Program-made: the position numbers and the translations under genes
Source: Gonocerus acuteangulatus
Lineage: Eukaryota; Arthropoda; Insecta; Hemiptera; Coreidae
Assembly (NCBI GenBank): GCA_946811695.1
Contig: OX328124.1
Coordinates: forward strand, 94,271,535 to 94,335,534
DNA: 64,000 nt
Direction of reading: 5' to 3'
Part shown: piece after piece, positions 46,573 through 57,956 of the stretch
How the letters are laid out: every line of letters starts with the position of its first letter
Numbering within the stretch: position 1 is the first letter of the stretch
The notes under the pieces: generated by a model
What the model saw: only the letters and a program-made list of their open reading frames with translations
Databases searched by the model: none
Told to the model about the DNA's origin: nothing

Positions 46573-46880
46573 GTAAAGTCTATAGGCTTTTGTGAATAAT
46601 ATGCAGCTTTATAATTAGTCCTTTGTCAAGTATCAGGCCAAGATATCGAATTTTGGGTTAATTTACGATGAAGGAGAGATAAGATGTCTGAGGTTAAATT
46701 GGGATTTCTGTTGGTTGACTTTGCATCTCCAATTGTTGAGCCAAGTATCAATAGGATTAAGAAGTGAAGGGACCTAGATGGCATACTTGGGTACTTTGGC
46801 TGGAGGAAAATATGGCTAGATCATCTGATAACATTTGGAGAGGTGTGTCTGGTAGTGTTGGAATATCAGCTGTATTTGCG
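46570..46880 (-). pseudogene. Jockey-type RT relic (YADD region and downstream)
   Basis: Minus-strand translation shows NTADIPTLPDTPLQMLSDDL, matching the TADIPT...ADD motif of the complete-frame copy at 51.8-53.2 kb, with YADD decayed to LSDD. Downstream in a shifted frame is WLNNWRCKVNQQKS, the usual post-YADD block, with stops. Heavily decayed. Confidence 0.75.
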
Positions 46881-46884
46881 AGGA

Positions 46885-47694
46885 AAAAATGATCTAACCA
46901 TTTCATCTTGAGGTACACCTGCATATAGTAGCGAATTGTAGAGGGGCACAGATTTGATGGTGTGGGACTATAGAATCTATCGGAAAAACCAAGGAACGTC
47001 ATTCCATTAAATTTCATTACATTTACGCACAGCATTATTTGTCTAGCAACGCCAGTGTGACAGAACGCCTAGAATAAAATGACATTCTTTCCATGCTTCG
47101 AAAGTAAAAGGTACAGAATAATTTCAATATAAAAATACAACAAATAAAAATCATAACAATAGCGGAAGAATATAACATAGAGAAAGGAATATACGTTAGA
47201 AAGTAATATGTCTAAAAGAAAGGGAGAGAAGAAGCAAAGGAATGTAAGGAAGAGTGACAAATTGAAAATGTGAGGTGGCAGGGTTATTTCTTTCCAGTCT
47301 GTTTAGTTTCACACTCGTGTAGGCAAAGCTGGGGGACAGCTTTTAGTTTCGCTGGAATTCTGGAAGAAGGACTTCCATCAATCATACATATTAGAGACGC
47401 GTCTTTCAACAGGACATATTTATATGAAAAATACTCTTCTTTTTTTTCTGTCAGTATAAATATCACCAATAGGTTAGTTGAAGACTTGGTAAGGTCACGA
47501 CATTTATGTAAATATAGCTTTTAGAAAATGAAAAATATGTCGATTAAGATTTCTTAAGAAAAAACATTTAAAATATTTCATTTTGGCGCTGTGACATAAA
47601 ACATGCCCAGAAGCAACCGTCATAAACAATAATTAGCAACGGAGAAGGGTCTGTCTGTTAACGTAAAGCATTCTAGCATTCAGTAAAGTGGACT
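46885..47694. other. No recognisable gene
   Basis: Upstream continuation of the decayed Jockey relic, then AT-rich sequence. Overlapping short frames at 47069-47524 have no domain. Confidence 0.5.
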
Positions 47695-47875
47695 GAACTT
47701 GATGAATATGAAATCCACTCTCCCGAACACTTTTTGGGGCAAAATTCTATCATCAATCGAACAGTATACCGTTTTGGGTTTATATGCTATTAGTACTTCT
47801 TTTTATAGATACGAGTATCTTTACTTGGTTAGTGAAATAACAACGAACTTCCGCGTTATCTAATTAACACTTTGA
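47695..47875 (+). repeat. Family X fragment
   Basis: GGGGCAAAATTC, GTTTATATGCTATTAGTAC and TTTTTATAGATACG parallel the central X block. Strongly diverged. Confidence 0.4.
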
Positions 47876-48004
47876 GTGGTGTAACCTAGACTATTGTTTC
47901 AGGTTCTCAAAAACGTCACACTGAATTGAATGGTTTTGGACAAGTTCTTCCTTCATCAAAAATTATATATCTATATGAATTTTGATCGCGTATTTTCCTT
48001 GGTA

Positions 48005-48238
48005 TCAATACCCGGGTGGTAACGATATGGTGCCGGTCGGGTGTTGGTGGGTCTTCCGGTGCCGTGGGCCGTAGTTAATGGTCGTCCTGGTCCCACTAAA
48101 CAGACCCTCGTCCACAAGCTCGTGCCATGTAAAGTCTACAGTATACTGTAAACCCTCATCGAGTTGGGGCCCTGCGATATCGCTGTTGGCGCAATAAAGA
48201 TCGCTTTTAAGGGTAACGCAAAACAACTCAACTCTCAT
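48005..48238 (-). CDS. Hypothetical ORF, possible exon or transferred fragment
   Basis: Not recognised. A 77-codon frame with ordinary-looking composition (DEGLQYTVDFTWHELVDEG, then a His/Arg/Thr/Pro-rich tail ending LPPGY). It is clearly richer in G+C than the AT-rich flanks, and its edges coincide with the frame ends. It could be a host exon, a TE gene fragment or an integrated foreign fragment. The stop follows LPPGY directly; no promoter, splice or polyadenylation signal can be assigned. Confidence 0.25.
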   Translation of the reverse strand: MRVELFCVTLKSDLYCANSDIAGPQLDEGLQYTVDFTWHELVDEGLFSGTRTTINYGPRHRKTHQHPTGTISLPPGY

Positions 48239-48469
48239 GACGTTTAGAAATTTTTGATAAAGATTCGGTAGACTGAGCTATATGCGCAAGCAGTTACAGT
48301 TGGGGAGAGATGTAATTTTTTTTGTATTGTAAAATCGTAAAATGTGTTCATTCGAAAATTTTATAAATTCCTCTCAAAAAGAATCAAGCCTTCAAGGTTC
48401 GAAAATGTTAGTTTCACTCAATTTTGAGCTTTCAAAATCACACAGAATGCAAGAATTATATTGAAATGC

Positions 48470-49141
48470 ACTTAGAAGAAGTTACTACGAATTGGACTTT
48501 TTGAATTTCGAATTCATGGAATAAAAATGTACGTTTCTAAATTGACCACCTTGTGCGATCAAAATCAAAGTCATTTTCTTAAATTTATAAATAAAAAATT
48601 AATCAATATTTTTAAATCCTTTATGCCATGAGTTTTATATGGAATGCTGAAGTATCCGAAAAAATAGGTTTTAATTCTTCGGGGGAAAATGGTGGCGCCG
48701 CGTCTAACGAACGGAAACGCTCTTTTTTCGTTTCATTCTGTCTGCAGATGGCAATTTTTAATCTAAAACAAAAAACTAAAATTATTTTGAAAGAAGAAAG
48801 TAAAGTCCGTAGGATTTTTAAGAGATATTGATTTTTTCGAAATTGATGAACAATTCTTTATTTTCTATTAAAACCCTGTCTAAAATTGGGCACGAAATCG
48901 TTATAATTCAATGAATTGAAAGAATTATAATTACTTTAGCAAAATTAATAAGAAGCTGTGGTTAAAATTTATCGGGTGAAATTCGCACGATTGGAAAAAT
49001 AGTTTTTAGAAAAAAAATGTTATTAACGATAGCTGTAATGAAATAGTCATTTTTTCCTCTTAAATGTTTTTTTTTTCTCATGATAAAGGTAAAAACAATG
49101 ATTTTTAATTTTGAGATGTATTGAAGCATTTGATTATTTAA
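48470..49141 (+). repeat. Family U repeat, copy 3, left part
   Basis: Contains GTTTTAATTCTTCGGGG, GTCTGCAGATGGCAATTTTT, AAAATTATTTTGAAAGAAGA and GAACAATTCTTTATTTTCTA. It ends at the TTAA of the piggyBac-like MITE and resumes at 50081. The 67-codon frame at 48628-48831 lies inside and is discounted. Confidence 0.7.
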
Positions 49142-50080
49142 CCCTCAACTGGTAACATACGTCTGAGAGACGCCTAGGTGTAGTACTTTCCCGTATTGTG
49201 GTGTTTAGAACCATTTGTAAAATTAAACCTCCAGTGTATGCTAAATTTAGTTAATGTAAAACACGCTAGTGAAATTTTAACCCGATCAATTGTATTTTGT
49301 GGTAGTAGTAAGGCACCAACTAAAAAGTACTACGTCTGGTAGACGCCTGTTACTAATAGCGCTCATTTTCATGTTCGTCTCACAGACGTGTATTACCTGA
49401 AACGATTTATTTACTACAACTGAGGTACGCATATAACCTACAATACCCATTTAAAACAAAATTTAATTATTTTTCCTCTCTATTTATATTTTATTCGAGA
49501 GAGTGGACGCTGGCAATATTTTACTATATGATTGCGGTCAGGCTTGGTAAATTCTTCCATTCCACGCAAACAATGATAAAATATGATTACATAAATTCAC
49601 CAATAAACAGTTTGATAATAAAAAAAGGTGACGTTGTTTTTAAATGGTTAAACATACAAGATGACGTCAAGAAAATGGGACGAGAGTATTCTTGGGTTAG
49701 GGGAACCTGAAGAAACACTTGGCAGGCTTCAGAAAATTTGCGATTATTCTCCCAAATAGAATACGCGCCGCTAAAGACCTTACTCAAAAAGAACACAAAC
49801 AACTTACAAATCCATAAAATGTTGAATCCTTGTGGCTAGAGTGTTCAATAAAAGTATGCAATACTTGAGCTCCTAGAGCGATGAATTTGTATTTGTTTTT
49901 AGACCTGATTTTAATACGTAGCCATGAAAATTATTTTTTCAATTAATTTAATAAACTATACCTTCATTAAAACCAGTTTTTTTTCAAAATATTTGCCCCC
50001 AAAAACATTTTTACCATGCATACGTCTCACAGACGTATGTTACTTATAACGTACAAAATTTACATGTTACCAGTTGAGGG
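49142..50080. mobile_element. piggyBac-like MITE, 939 bp, TTAA target duplication
   Basis: Ends CCCTCAACTGGTAACATACG and its inverted counterpart ATGTTACCAGTTGAGGG, each bordered by TTAA (49138-49141 and 50081-50084). CCCT termini with TTAA duplications are the signature of piggyBac elements. Several internal blocks resemble CGTCTGAGAGACG or CGTCTCACAGACG in both orientations (about 49160, 49330, 49380, 50025), i.e. sub-terminal repeats. No transposase is present. It splits a U-family repeat whose uninterrupted form is visible at 27078-27110. Confidence 0.9.
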
Positions 50081-50150
50081 TTAAGGAAGCATTTAAGCCC
50101 ATAAAGAAAAAAGTTACAAGCTAGTATTACCTCTTAAGTAACCATTGTCA
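50081..50150 (+). repeat. Family U repeat, copy 3, right end
   Basis: TTAAGGAAGCATTTAAGCCC then AAAGTTACAAGCTAGTATTA, matching 27078-27140. Confidence 0.75.
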
Positions 50151-50764
50151 TATATTTGAAGTTCTCATGTATTACAAAGAGCCTGACAGTATGGTACACA
50201 TTATTGAAGGTAATTACCTGAGAAAGGATATGGTCCTGAAGAAAAGGAATAGAGAAGAATTCGGAGGGTGCTGGGAAGTACTGCGGAGGAAACGGGAGAA
50301 GGAGGACTTTATTATAAATGGGTTCCGGCTTTCATTGTTAATGCCTCCTTTGTACTTCCCTTTTAGTAATCAAGTCCGTAATTAGCGGCCTGTTTTATAG
50401 CAATCCTCGACTTAACGGCTGTTCTAGAAGGTCATCTCATATTTAGGAAGGTTTTATTTTTTTTCAAATAGACCTGGAAGTCAAAACCAAAATAATAAAC
50501 AACTCAAAGTCTTAAGATCACCTGGATTCGAAAGGGTCGACATGGTGATAACCGAGGTTCCACCAGTCATTCGCCATCAAGCAGAATCAGTAGATTGGAT
50601 TGGATATTCAAACATATGAAGTATGCAGAAATGACCAACGTAGAATTGGTGTTCACGCAAAAACTCTGGCCGTGTGCCCTGGAAATAGCACGAAGGAATA
50701 CATCCGAAACTTGGAATGGCCAAACACCATACACTCATACACATTTACAACTTTGAAATACCGT

Positions 50765-51300
50765 ATTTTCGTTATCTAAATTTCCTAGTCGGCTCTTCCA
50801 GATTACGTCAAGAGGTCTACATCAGAAGCGGGTTTCCTTATGGAAGGAGATAGGAAACAAGATAAAAAATACGGCTCGTACGGGTAATTATTAATCTGAG
50901 TCCGCAATAGCCCTCGATTTTATAATTAACGAACTCGTCCAATCGTTTGTTATGGGAAAAGTAAATACCAAGTCTCTGGGGGAAAACAAATATTATTGTC
51001 GCCACAAATGGAAGTAAAGTCAATATATATTCTAAGCTTAAGCTTAATGCTAACTCAAAAGAAGTTAACGCATACAGTGTGCTAATGGCCCAGGCAGTCG
51101 AATCATACACACAAAAAAAAATAATAAATATTATCGCCACTATCGTTTTAACATACACGCAAACACATATATTTTTATAAATTTTAGAGGAGGTTGCTTT
51201 CGGAATTTATTTGGCAAGATCGATTTCCAGAAATTTTGAAATAGTTCATTCATGAGTGCAACTACAATAGCTGCATTGCTTCGAAAAATTGTAAAAACTG
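50765..51300 (+). repeat. X-end plus Y composite, uninterrupted paralogue
   Basis: CCTAGTCGGCTCTTCCAGAT and AGAAGCGGGTTTCC (X end, minus) are followed by GAGTCCGCAATAGCC, AACGAACTCGTCCAATCG and finally TGAGTGCAACTACAATAGC, in the same order as 30417-30672 plus 35188-35340 but without the Gypsy element. Confidence 0.6.
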
Positions 51301-51323
51301 ACTGATACTGAATTTCTATTTTC

Positions 51324-51426
51324 TTTTTAAATACGTTGACTTTATGCGTGCTTTCTAAAAATCAATAGTAAAGAGGACAACTATTGATATTTAGAAAGCA
51401 CGCGTAAACGCAACGTATTTAAAAAA
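51324..51426. repeat. Compact hairpin, about 46-bp stem and 9-nt loop
   Basis: TTTTTAAATACGTTGACTTT... through TCAATAGT (51324-51369) pairs with 51379-51426, with a few mismatches. Size and AT-rich stem resemble a minimal foldback MITE. No target duplication was identified. Confidence 0.8.
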
Positions 51427-51823
51427 TATATCATGTGCTGTAAACTGTTCTGCTTTAAGGCAGTGAATTTGCTCTTTTCTGGACAGTAAAGCCCTTTGTA
51501 CAAAAGGCAGAAACCCTTTGGAACAACGCGGGTACAATAAAGAAAGGCAGGCAATAACGTTTCCAAACAGCAAGCCCACCAACAGCCTTTCTATTCAGCG
51601 AACAAATCGATGATCGGTTTTGTCTTACCGATACAATTCCTAGGGCTTCATCGTGAATGTGGACGTTCAAACAGGGGTGAACAATGTGGTCAACGTTTAT
51701 AATGCTCTGAAATTTAATGGCGTAAAACATACGGAAAAAGTTTTTAGAAAACCCTACTACTTTAATTACTGTTTAATCATTTTCGATAAATATCTATCAA
51801 TATAGTTAATATGAATAAAATTA

Positions 51824-53236
51824 GTGAACATGTGTTCACTTGCAAAGCCCCGTCTTCTACAACCAACCCTTACACCCGGTCCTATCAACTGGCAATCATT
51901 TCAGCTCAACCTAGAGCGCTCCATAGACCTAACCGTTTCCCTAAAAACCCCTTCAGACCTAGACAAAGCCACTGAATTGTTTACTAAAGCCATTCAGGAC
52001 AGTGCCCGCAATTCATGCCGACCAGGGACAAGGTTACCTCCTTCACCCAAACTGCAACTTCCAACCCACATCCAAGAACTTCTTGCAGCCAAGCGTCGGG
52101 CCAGAGCTCTATGGCAAAGATCACGCTATCCCTCCGACAGAAACGCATACAACAGACTGACGCGACAACTAAAATCTTCCCTATCTCAATTCCGTTCAGA
52201 ATCCTTTAACGAATACCTTTCATCCCTCTCTACACAAGACTGTTCTTTGTGGACAGACACTCGTAAAATCCTCAGGTTTCACCAAATTCCTTCCCCACTC
52301 AAACGCAGCGATGGGTCCTGGGCCAGAAGTGATGAAGAAAAGGCGCTCCTTCTCTCCACACACCTTACTTCAGCATTTTCCCCTAATCCTCAAACGAACC
52401 CCTCCCAAGATGAAGATATCGTAGACTACCTGAATTCTCCTTTACCTTTGTCTTTCCCTCCCAAAGCTTTCCATCCGTCCGAAGTAAAATACATCATCAA
52501 ACACCTCCCTAGGAAATCTCCCGGTTACGACCTCATCACCTCCACAATTCTCAAAAACCTCCCCCAGAAGGCCATTATATTCCTTACGTACCTGTACAAC
52601 TCGATCCTTAGAACAACCCATTTCCCGAACCCCTGGAAACACTCAGTTATTATTGTTATTCCCAAACCTTTTGAACCTCCCGACTGCCCTTCATCCTATC
52701 GACCGTTAATCATCCGACTGCCGTTAATGTCCAAAATATTTGAGAAAATCCCCAACCACCAATTTGGTTTCCGCTCCCAGCATTCCACCATACAACAGTG
52801 TTTACGAGTTGTAGACTCAATATCCTCCTCGCTTGAACGTAAGAGTTTTTGCACGAGTGCCTTTCTCGACGTTGCTCAAGCATTCGATCGGGTTTGGCAC
52901 CCGGGATTACTTTACAAAGTAAAGCTTACACTTTCTCACACCTATTTCCTTATCCTCAAATCCTACCTTTCAAACAGATCCTTTCAAGTTAAACAAGGTA
53001 CAAGTCTTTCCCCGACCTGCCCCATAAACGCTGGTGTCCCTCAAGGGAGTATTATTGGTCCTCTTCTCTTCCTCCTTTACACTGCGGATATTCCTACACA
53101 CCCTCATTCCTTACTGACCACCTACGCAGATGATACTGCCATCCTATCAACTTCCCCTGATCCCTCAGTAGCATCCCAACACCTGCAGGAACATCTTACC
53201 GCTATTCAGCATTGGAGTGAAAGATGGAGAGTTTAA
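51824..53236 (+). pseudogene. Jockey-clade non-LTR retrotransposon reverse transcriptase, broken
   Basis: 470-codon open stretch of a Jockey-type ORF2. It starts in the linker after the (missing) endonuclease domain and runs through the RT. Seen: the segment preceding RT motif 1 (KHLPRKSPGYD), the palm Asp at about residue 349 (FLDVAQAFD), the QGS motif (GVPQGSIIGPLLF) and YADD at 434-437. Breaks: the 5' end is truncated at about 51830, so the apurinic endonuclease is gone. A short in-frame deletion lies near residue 306, where the arm between EKI and NHQFGFR is missing. A TAA at 53234-53236 interrupts the frame, although recognisable coding continues in the same frame to about 53600. This is one dead copy, not a host gene. 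The displayed start is simply the first start-like codon after the truncation point. Confidence 0.93.
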
Positions 53237-53828
53237 ATCAACCCTGAAAAATGTAAACAGGTTACATTCACTCTAAACCGGAGATCATGTCCTACAGTCT
53301 TCCTTAAAAACACTCCACTACCAGTATCCAGCGAGGGTCGACATCTAGGATTATACCTTGACAGCCGACTGACATGGAACCCTCACACGAGACTGAAACG
53401 ACAAGAACTGAACAAACGATACGGACTACTTAGACGACTCCTTGGACCTTCATCTAAATTATCAATACAGAACAAACTAACGATATACAAAACAATCATT
53501 CGGCCAATATGGACATACGGACTTGAACGATCTGCAAAACCATCCAACATCAACAGAATACAGGCATTCCAGTCAAAAGTCCTCCGTAAAATTGTAAATG
53601 CCCCCTTTTATGTATCCAACAAAAACCCTACACAATGACCTCAAAATCCCATTTGTCCTTGACCTCGCTAAAACCCGTTTCCAAACGTTCCACTCCAAAT
53701 TGTCTTACCATCCCAATCCTGAAGGTCAATCCTTATCTTCCCAATCCCATCCAGACAATCCCCCCAGGCGGCACAATAGACAGTGGCCTCGAGACAATTT
53801 ACTTGCCCGATCGTTTTATGGTCAATAA
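53237..53828 (+). pseudogene. C-terminal part of the same Jockey ORF2, with frameshift
   Basis: After the premature stop the same frame continues with typical post-RT Jockey sequence (LGLYLDSRLTWNPH, then IRPIWTYG, then AKPSNINRIQAFQSK). A frameshift between about 53600 and 53625 moves the homology into another frame (LHNDLKIPFVLD...), which ends at a TAA after RSFYGQ at 53826-53828. A few residues are also missing after IRPIWTYG. Identification rests on the conserved Jockey tail; no catalytic site lies here. Confidence 0.85.
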
Positions 53829-54104
53829 AATATTTACTGAGAAACCTCTGGAAGTGCTAACAATGGTTGGCTTCTTCCAAATTTTGTATTTTTTTTATTT
53901 TTTGCTTTTGCCAGTTTTATCAACTTGTACATAATATCTGGATCAACATACTTCATCATTGTACTGTTATCTGTACAGATTTCAAATAAATAAATACTAA
54001 ATAAAAAAAACATCATTAATAAGCATTCCGGGATTAGTTGGTATTTGGCCACGAAAACATCAATACATTTTTTGTAAATTTTAAAACATTTTGTAAAAAC
54101 GTAT

Positions 54105-54160
54105 TAAGGACTTTTCGGCTACTATTTGGTAGCCTTAGCCACCTAAAAGACAAAACACAA
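54105..54160 (-). repeat. Penelope 3' tail fragment
   Basis: The minus strand reads GTGGCTAAGGCTACCAAATA then GTAGCCGAAAAGTCC, closely parallel to the 3' end of the element at 14.4-15.5 kb (GACGAAGGCTACC...GCAGCCGAAACGTCC). Confidence 0.6.
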
Positions 54161-54204
54161 TTATTAATCAGAATAATTAAACCAATAAAGAAATATGATG
54201 TGAT

Positions 54205-54287
54205 AGGAAAATGATTACTTTGCTGATTAACGAATTCGGCCAATCGTTTGTTATGGAAATGCCAAAAACCAAGTTATATATACATAA
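54205..54287 (+). repeat. Family Y fragment
   Basis: GCTGATTAACGAATTCGGCC, AATCGTTTGTTATGGAAATG and CCAAAAACCAAGTTATAT match the Y core. Confidence 0.6.
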
Positions 54288-54292
54288 TTGTT

Positions 54293-54465
54293 TTAGGAGG
54301 TCCGGTGGCCGTGAGTGTTAAGACGTGATTACTTAACGCTCCGTGCCAAAGGACGTGGGTTCGATTCCAACTATGGGGTGGTGGCTTTTCTTTAGAAAAA
54401 GAAAACGCCTCAGCCCTATCCTGGCTAGAAAAGGGTGGTAACCTATAGAGTTTTAATAATATAAG
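54293..54465 (+). mobile_element. SINE family C
   Basis: GGTGGCCGTGAGTGTTAAGA, CTCCGTGCCAAAGGACGTGG, GGTTCGATTCCAAC, GGTGGTGGCTTTTCTTTAG and ATCCTGGCTAGAAAAGGGTG; it breaks off after AACCTATAGA. Confidence 0.8.
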
Positions 54466-54520
54466 GTTCATTCTGTATGATTAAAAATATCATTGTTTAA
54501 AACTGTTCTTGTTCATTTAA

Positions 54521-54578
54521 AAAAAAAAAAAAATAAAAAAAAAAAAAAAATAAAAAAAAAAAAAAAAAAAAAAAAAAA
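54521..54578. repeat. A-rich tract
   Basis: A runs broken by single T residues; probably a retroposon tail, although the SINE C copy ends about 60 bp upstream. Confidence 0.85.
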
Positions 54579-55025
54579 TAATCAGGAATGGTGGTTGCGC
54601 TTACCCATGCTGTTTTTGTGAAACGGACTTCTTATTTATAATATACTATTATATGTAAAGCCTTTTTGCTTGTAAAATAGAGTTTTATCAAAGTTTCAGC
54701 GAGCTCTAGTAATTTTTTTTTCTGTAAATGGCACTGCTGATTATCTGTAAATTACAATTTGGTTGGTTGATTTATAATATTCATTATCAGTTATATTTAC
54801 CCAATTGTATAATATGGCGTATGTTTACAATATAGACATTATGTGTTTACGTAGTTTGAGAATTTCATAAATTTTCATTTTTTCCCCTTCAATGTTTACA
54901 TTCTAAATATTTGATTAGCATTCATATTTTAATTACCTTAGTATATTTATGTAAGTGATCATTTTCATTTTCATAAAATTCTATTAACTTCTTTGTGGCT
55001 TAGTTCTTAAAATAAAAAGTAGCTA

Positions 55026-55325
55026 TTTTTTTTTTTGTGTGTGTACTACTTTATCTTATAACTGCCTTACATGTTTTGTGGCCTTCTTGCCACCTCCTCA
55101 GAGCCCATTCAAACCCTGAATAAGTTATCCAGTCGTCACCCGTAATAAGACCAAGTCTAGCTAATAATCTGTTCCATGAACTTTTCTGCTTTACGAATCG
55201 TCCAATTGCTTGCTATCTGAACGTTATATACTGTGGGACCACACATGAAGGATTTTAATGGCCCCTGAAGAGGTGGCATGGAGGCCACGAAACATTTGGG
55301 AGAATTATTTAATAAAGTAGTACAA
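55026..55325. repeat. Inverted pair carrying a stem-GAAAC motif (Penelope-tail type)
   Basis: Plus-strand CCTGAAGAGGTGGCATGG...GGCCACGAAACAT at 55262-55295 and a minus-strand version at 55065-55108, both followed by a TAAAGTAGTAC-type stretch at their outer ends. Stem plus GAAACAT resembles Penelope-like 3' ends; no coding relic is adjacent. Confidence 0.5.
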
Positions 55326-55365
55326 AAAAAAAGAAGTACAATTTTTTTAAATATCCAGGCCACAT

Positions 55366-55852
55366 ATCGTTGAAACAAATGAAAAGTATCGAATATGAAA
55401 AATGGATTACTTTTCTTTAATTTTCGAGAGTTTGCCACAACGGACATCAGTCAAACTGCAATCACTATAGATTGAAAATGAAAGCGTTTTTTCACATTGG
55501 ATACTTTCCATTTGTATTGACGATATACCAAAAAAAAAAGTGAATATACTTAATTGACCAGAAATAGACGGATTATAAAATAAAAGTATATATTTTATGT
55601 ATCTTACTACCTATCGATACGCACCTTATGTCAAACTATCGAATATGAAAATCGGAGCAAACCAGGGGTCAAAAATATTGAAAAATTGTCTTATTCAAAA
55701 CTTTATTTAAGGCATTAAAGGCTATTCTAAAGGGGTTAGAATTGTGACAACTTGCGACAAGCCATATCGTCCACAATCCAAGGGCAACGTCTCGAATCTG
55801 AAAGAAGAGAATTTTCATATGCGATAGTTTAAGTTAGGGACGATATATGCCT
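55366..55852. repeat. Cluster of foldback arms related to the 36.1-kb element
   Basis: The motif TATCGTNNANACAAATGNAA...TCGAATATGAAAA occurs in both orientations: about 55366-55405 (+), 55488-55530 (-), 55640-55660 (+ partial), 55766-55805 (+) and 55812-55852 (-). They form at least two degenerate hairpins. Confidence 0.5.
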
Positions 55853-56032
55853 GATTCTGGCTAATTTCTTCCAGTAGTGGAGCATCTTGGCTCCTTTAGT
55901 CAATGTGCCATCCTGGAAATTTTACTAGCTCAATTTTACTGCTATCAAGAATTTCTCTATTAATTATAATTTGACTAGGTAAATATGATACTATCTTGGT
56001 TTATTTGTTTTTCTCCTTTTTGCTTTTTATAA

Positions 56033-57195
56033 AATACTAGCTGAATACCCGTGCTTCGTCACGGCAGATAAGTTGGTATTTTATTACGTTAAATAATGTA
56101 TCATTAAAATTACGTTACTATAAAATTTTGTGCAGTTTATTATAGCACGGTTCCCGTCATTCTATATGTTATTCAATGGGCGTTAAAATTTAAAAGTTTA
56201 TGTTTCCAAAAAGTTATTTGGAAACACCCATAATATTTGCGAGCATTACCAAGGTTATAGGCGAGGAGGCTGTGCAAGGGTTCCGGATATTATTGCCTCA
56301 CCTAGAAAACTCCAAGGATAGGCTTACCATACATCACGGTTTGGCCGGGACTGTCCCGGTATTTTGCAATTGTTTCGGTGCCCCGCCCGGTTTTATCAAT
56401 GTCCCCGGAAAAGGCTGTAAGATGTAAAAAGTAATGATGAATTCATGTTTATAAGAATCTTTTATAAATCGGTTACTTTTCTACAATCAACATTTTTACT
56501 ACTGCTCACAGTGTCAAACAAATGAGAAGTAATCTAACTGGAAAACGCTGGAACTACCTGCACAGCGCTGCCAGCTGCCAGACTCAACTATTAGGCTGAG
56601 AGATTTTTTTAAGAAAATCAAATAGCAAAAAAAGTTCCGTTCTTATTTTTAAGGTTTGGGTAGACTAACAGTTCAGGATTCCCCCTTCCCGTTACTTGCT
56701 AGGCTTAAAACTCACCAACCATTTTGCTTATAATTTGTACTCTTTTTATCCCCCCCCCCCTGGTATGCCCATCCCATATTAATGTGTCCCGGTTTAACCC
56801 TCCAAAAATATGGCAAGCCTATCTGACGGGGACAGGCAGAAAAGAAACGCAATTAAAACTCTATGAGGGACAGTTAATTTCTAGTAATTCAAGGTCTGCC
56901 ATCATAGTTTAAATTAACCTCAATTAGAAATAAAACTATGAGATAGATAATGTAAGGTAACAGCTGTTCTTTATCGTCCTAGCAACGCAGGCTGCCTAGG
57001 CTTGCCTTCTCTAACCAACTCAAACTTTAAACCCCCCTAAAAATGCTTAAAAATACGAATATCAAAAAATCCTTTCTTAGCGAGCGCCTACATTATATAG
57101 GGAGTGTCCATGCAAAATTTCAAAATTTTCTGTCAAGCGGTTTGGGCTGATAGATGAGTAAGTGAGTGAGTGAGTGGTATTTGACAAATATATAG
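56033..57195 (+). repeat. Dispersed repeat with CTAGCTGAATACCCGTGC start
   Basis: Starts TACTAGCTGAATACCCGTGC then TTCGTCACGG. It ends with GGGAGTGTCCATGCAAAATT, TGAGTAAGTGAGTGAGTGAG and GACAAATATATAGTAGAT. Start and end sequence of this kind bracket non-coding elements in many arthropods; the class is uncertain. The 75-codon frame at 56200-56427 and the 62-codon frame at 56724-56912 show no recognisable domain. Confidence 0.55.
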
Positions 57196-57956
57196 TAGAT
57201 AACTGTGTTCTAGGAAAAACTAGTCCAATTTTCTCCTAATGAAGTTTTAACAGTTCCTAGTTGATAAAACGTTGGTGTTACTCCCACCTCGAGTTTTAAC
57301 AGTCCTGACAATGCCTCTGTTAGTGCGAGGCAAGAGAAATCCGATTAATTAATCCTGTAATTAAGTAAAATGGTGCCATTTACCGCAATCACCTTCCAGC
57401 CAATGGTTACATGCATCGGCTCTACCTTCGGCACCCTCCAAACTCCAGGTAGTGAACTCTAATTGGAAGGACGCTTTTGCTACAGGCCAATCTGAAATTA
57501 ATTCATTAAAATACATATTTTAGAACGATTGTAACAGAGACGAAGACCGACACGCAGGAGCTGCAAAGTTAGGCACATCCCTGTTGACTTTTCATCTACA
57601 AATTCAATTTGAGATTTTAAGTTGAGATTTTATGTCACTATTTATTTTCATATTAATTAGAAAATTGTTTTAAGAAACATATTCTTAATCTGTATTGCGC
57701 AGGTAAAACAAAGATCGTGGTTCTTGAGCTGAAGAAGCTTTAAAGCACCCCCAGAAGATGGCACCAGAGGAACCTATGCGACACCAGTATCAGTATGTTC
57801 TGATACTGGTGTCAGGATATGTTCTTTTACGGCTTCAAAAACACCAGGAAGAGAGTTTAACACTAGAGGGGGGAAAGAATAGACTCGCAGTTCCCATTGT
57901 TTTAGGAAAGACGGAAAAGTTATTCTGAAAAATTGGTTGTACTTCAAAATACTATA

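Larger units (their letters stand above)
51824..54010 (+). mobile_element. 5'-truncated Jockey-type LINE with 3' UTR and A-rich tail
   Basis: ORF2 remnant followed by about 180 nt of 3' UTR ending in AAATAAATAAATACTAAATAAAAAAAA. 5' truncation plus an A-rich 3' tail is the usual result of target-primed reverse transcription. Target duplications were not identified by eye. Confidence 0.85.

Noticed and set aside
51391..51730. Three overlapping minus-strand frames of 61-91 codons
   Set aside because: They overlap one another and the hairpin at 51324-51426, and show no recognisable domain.
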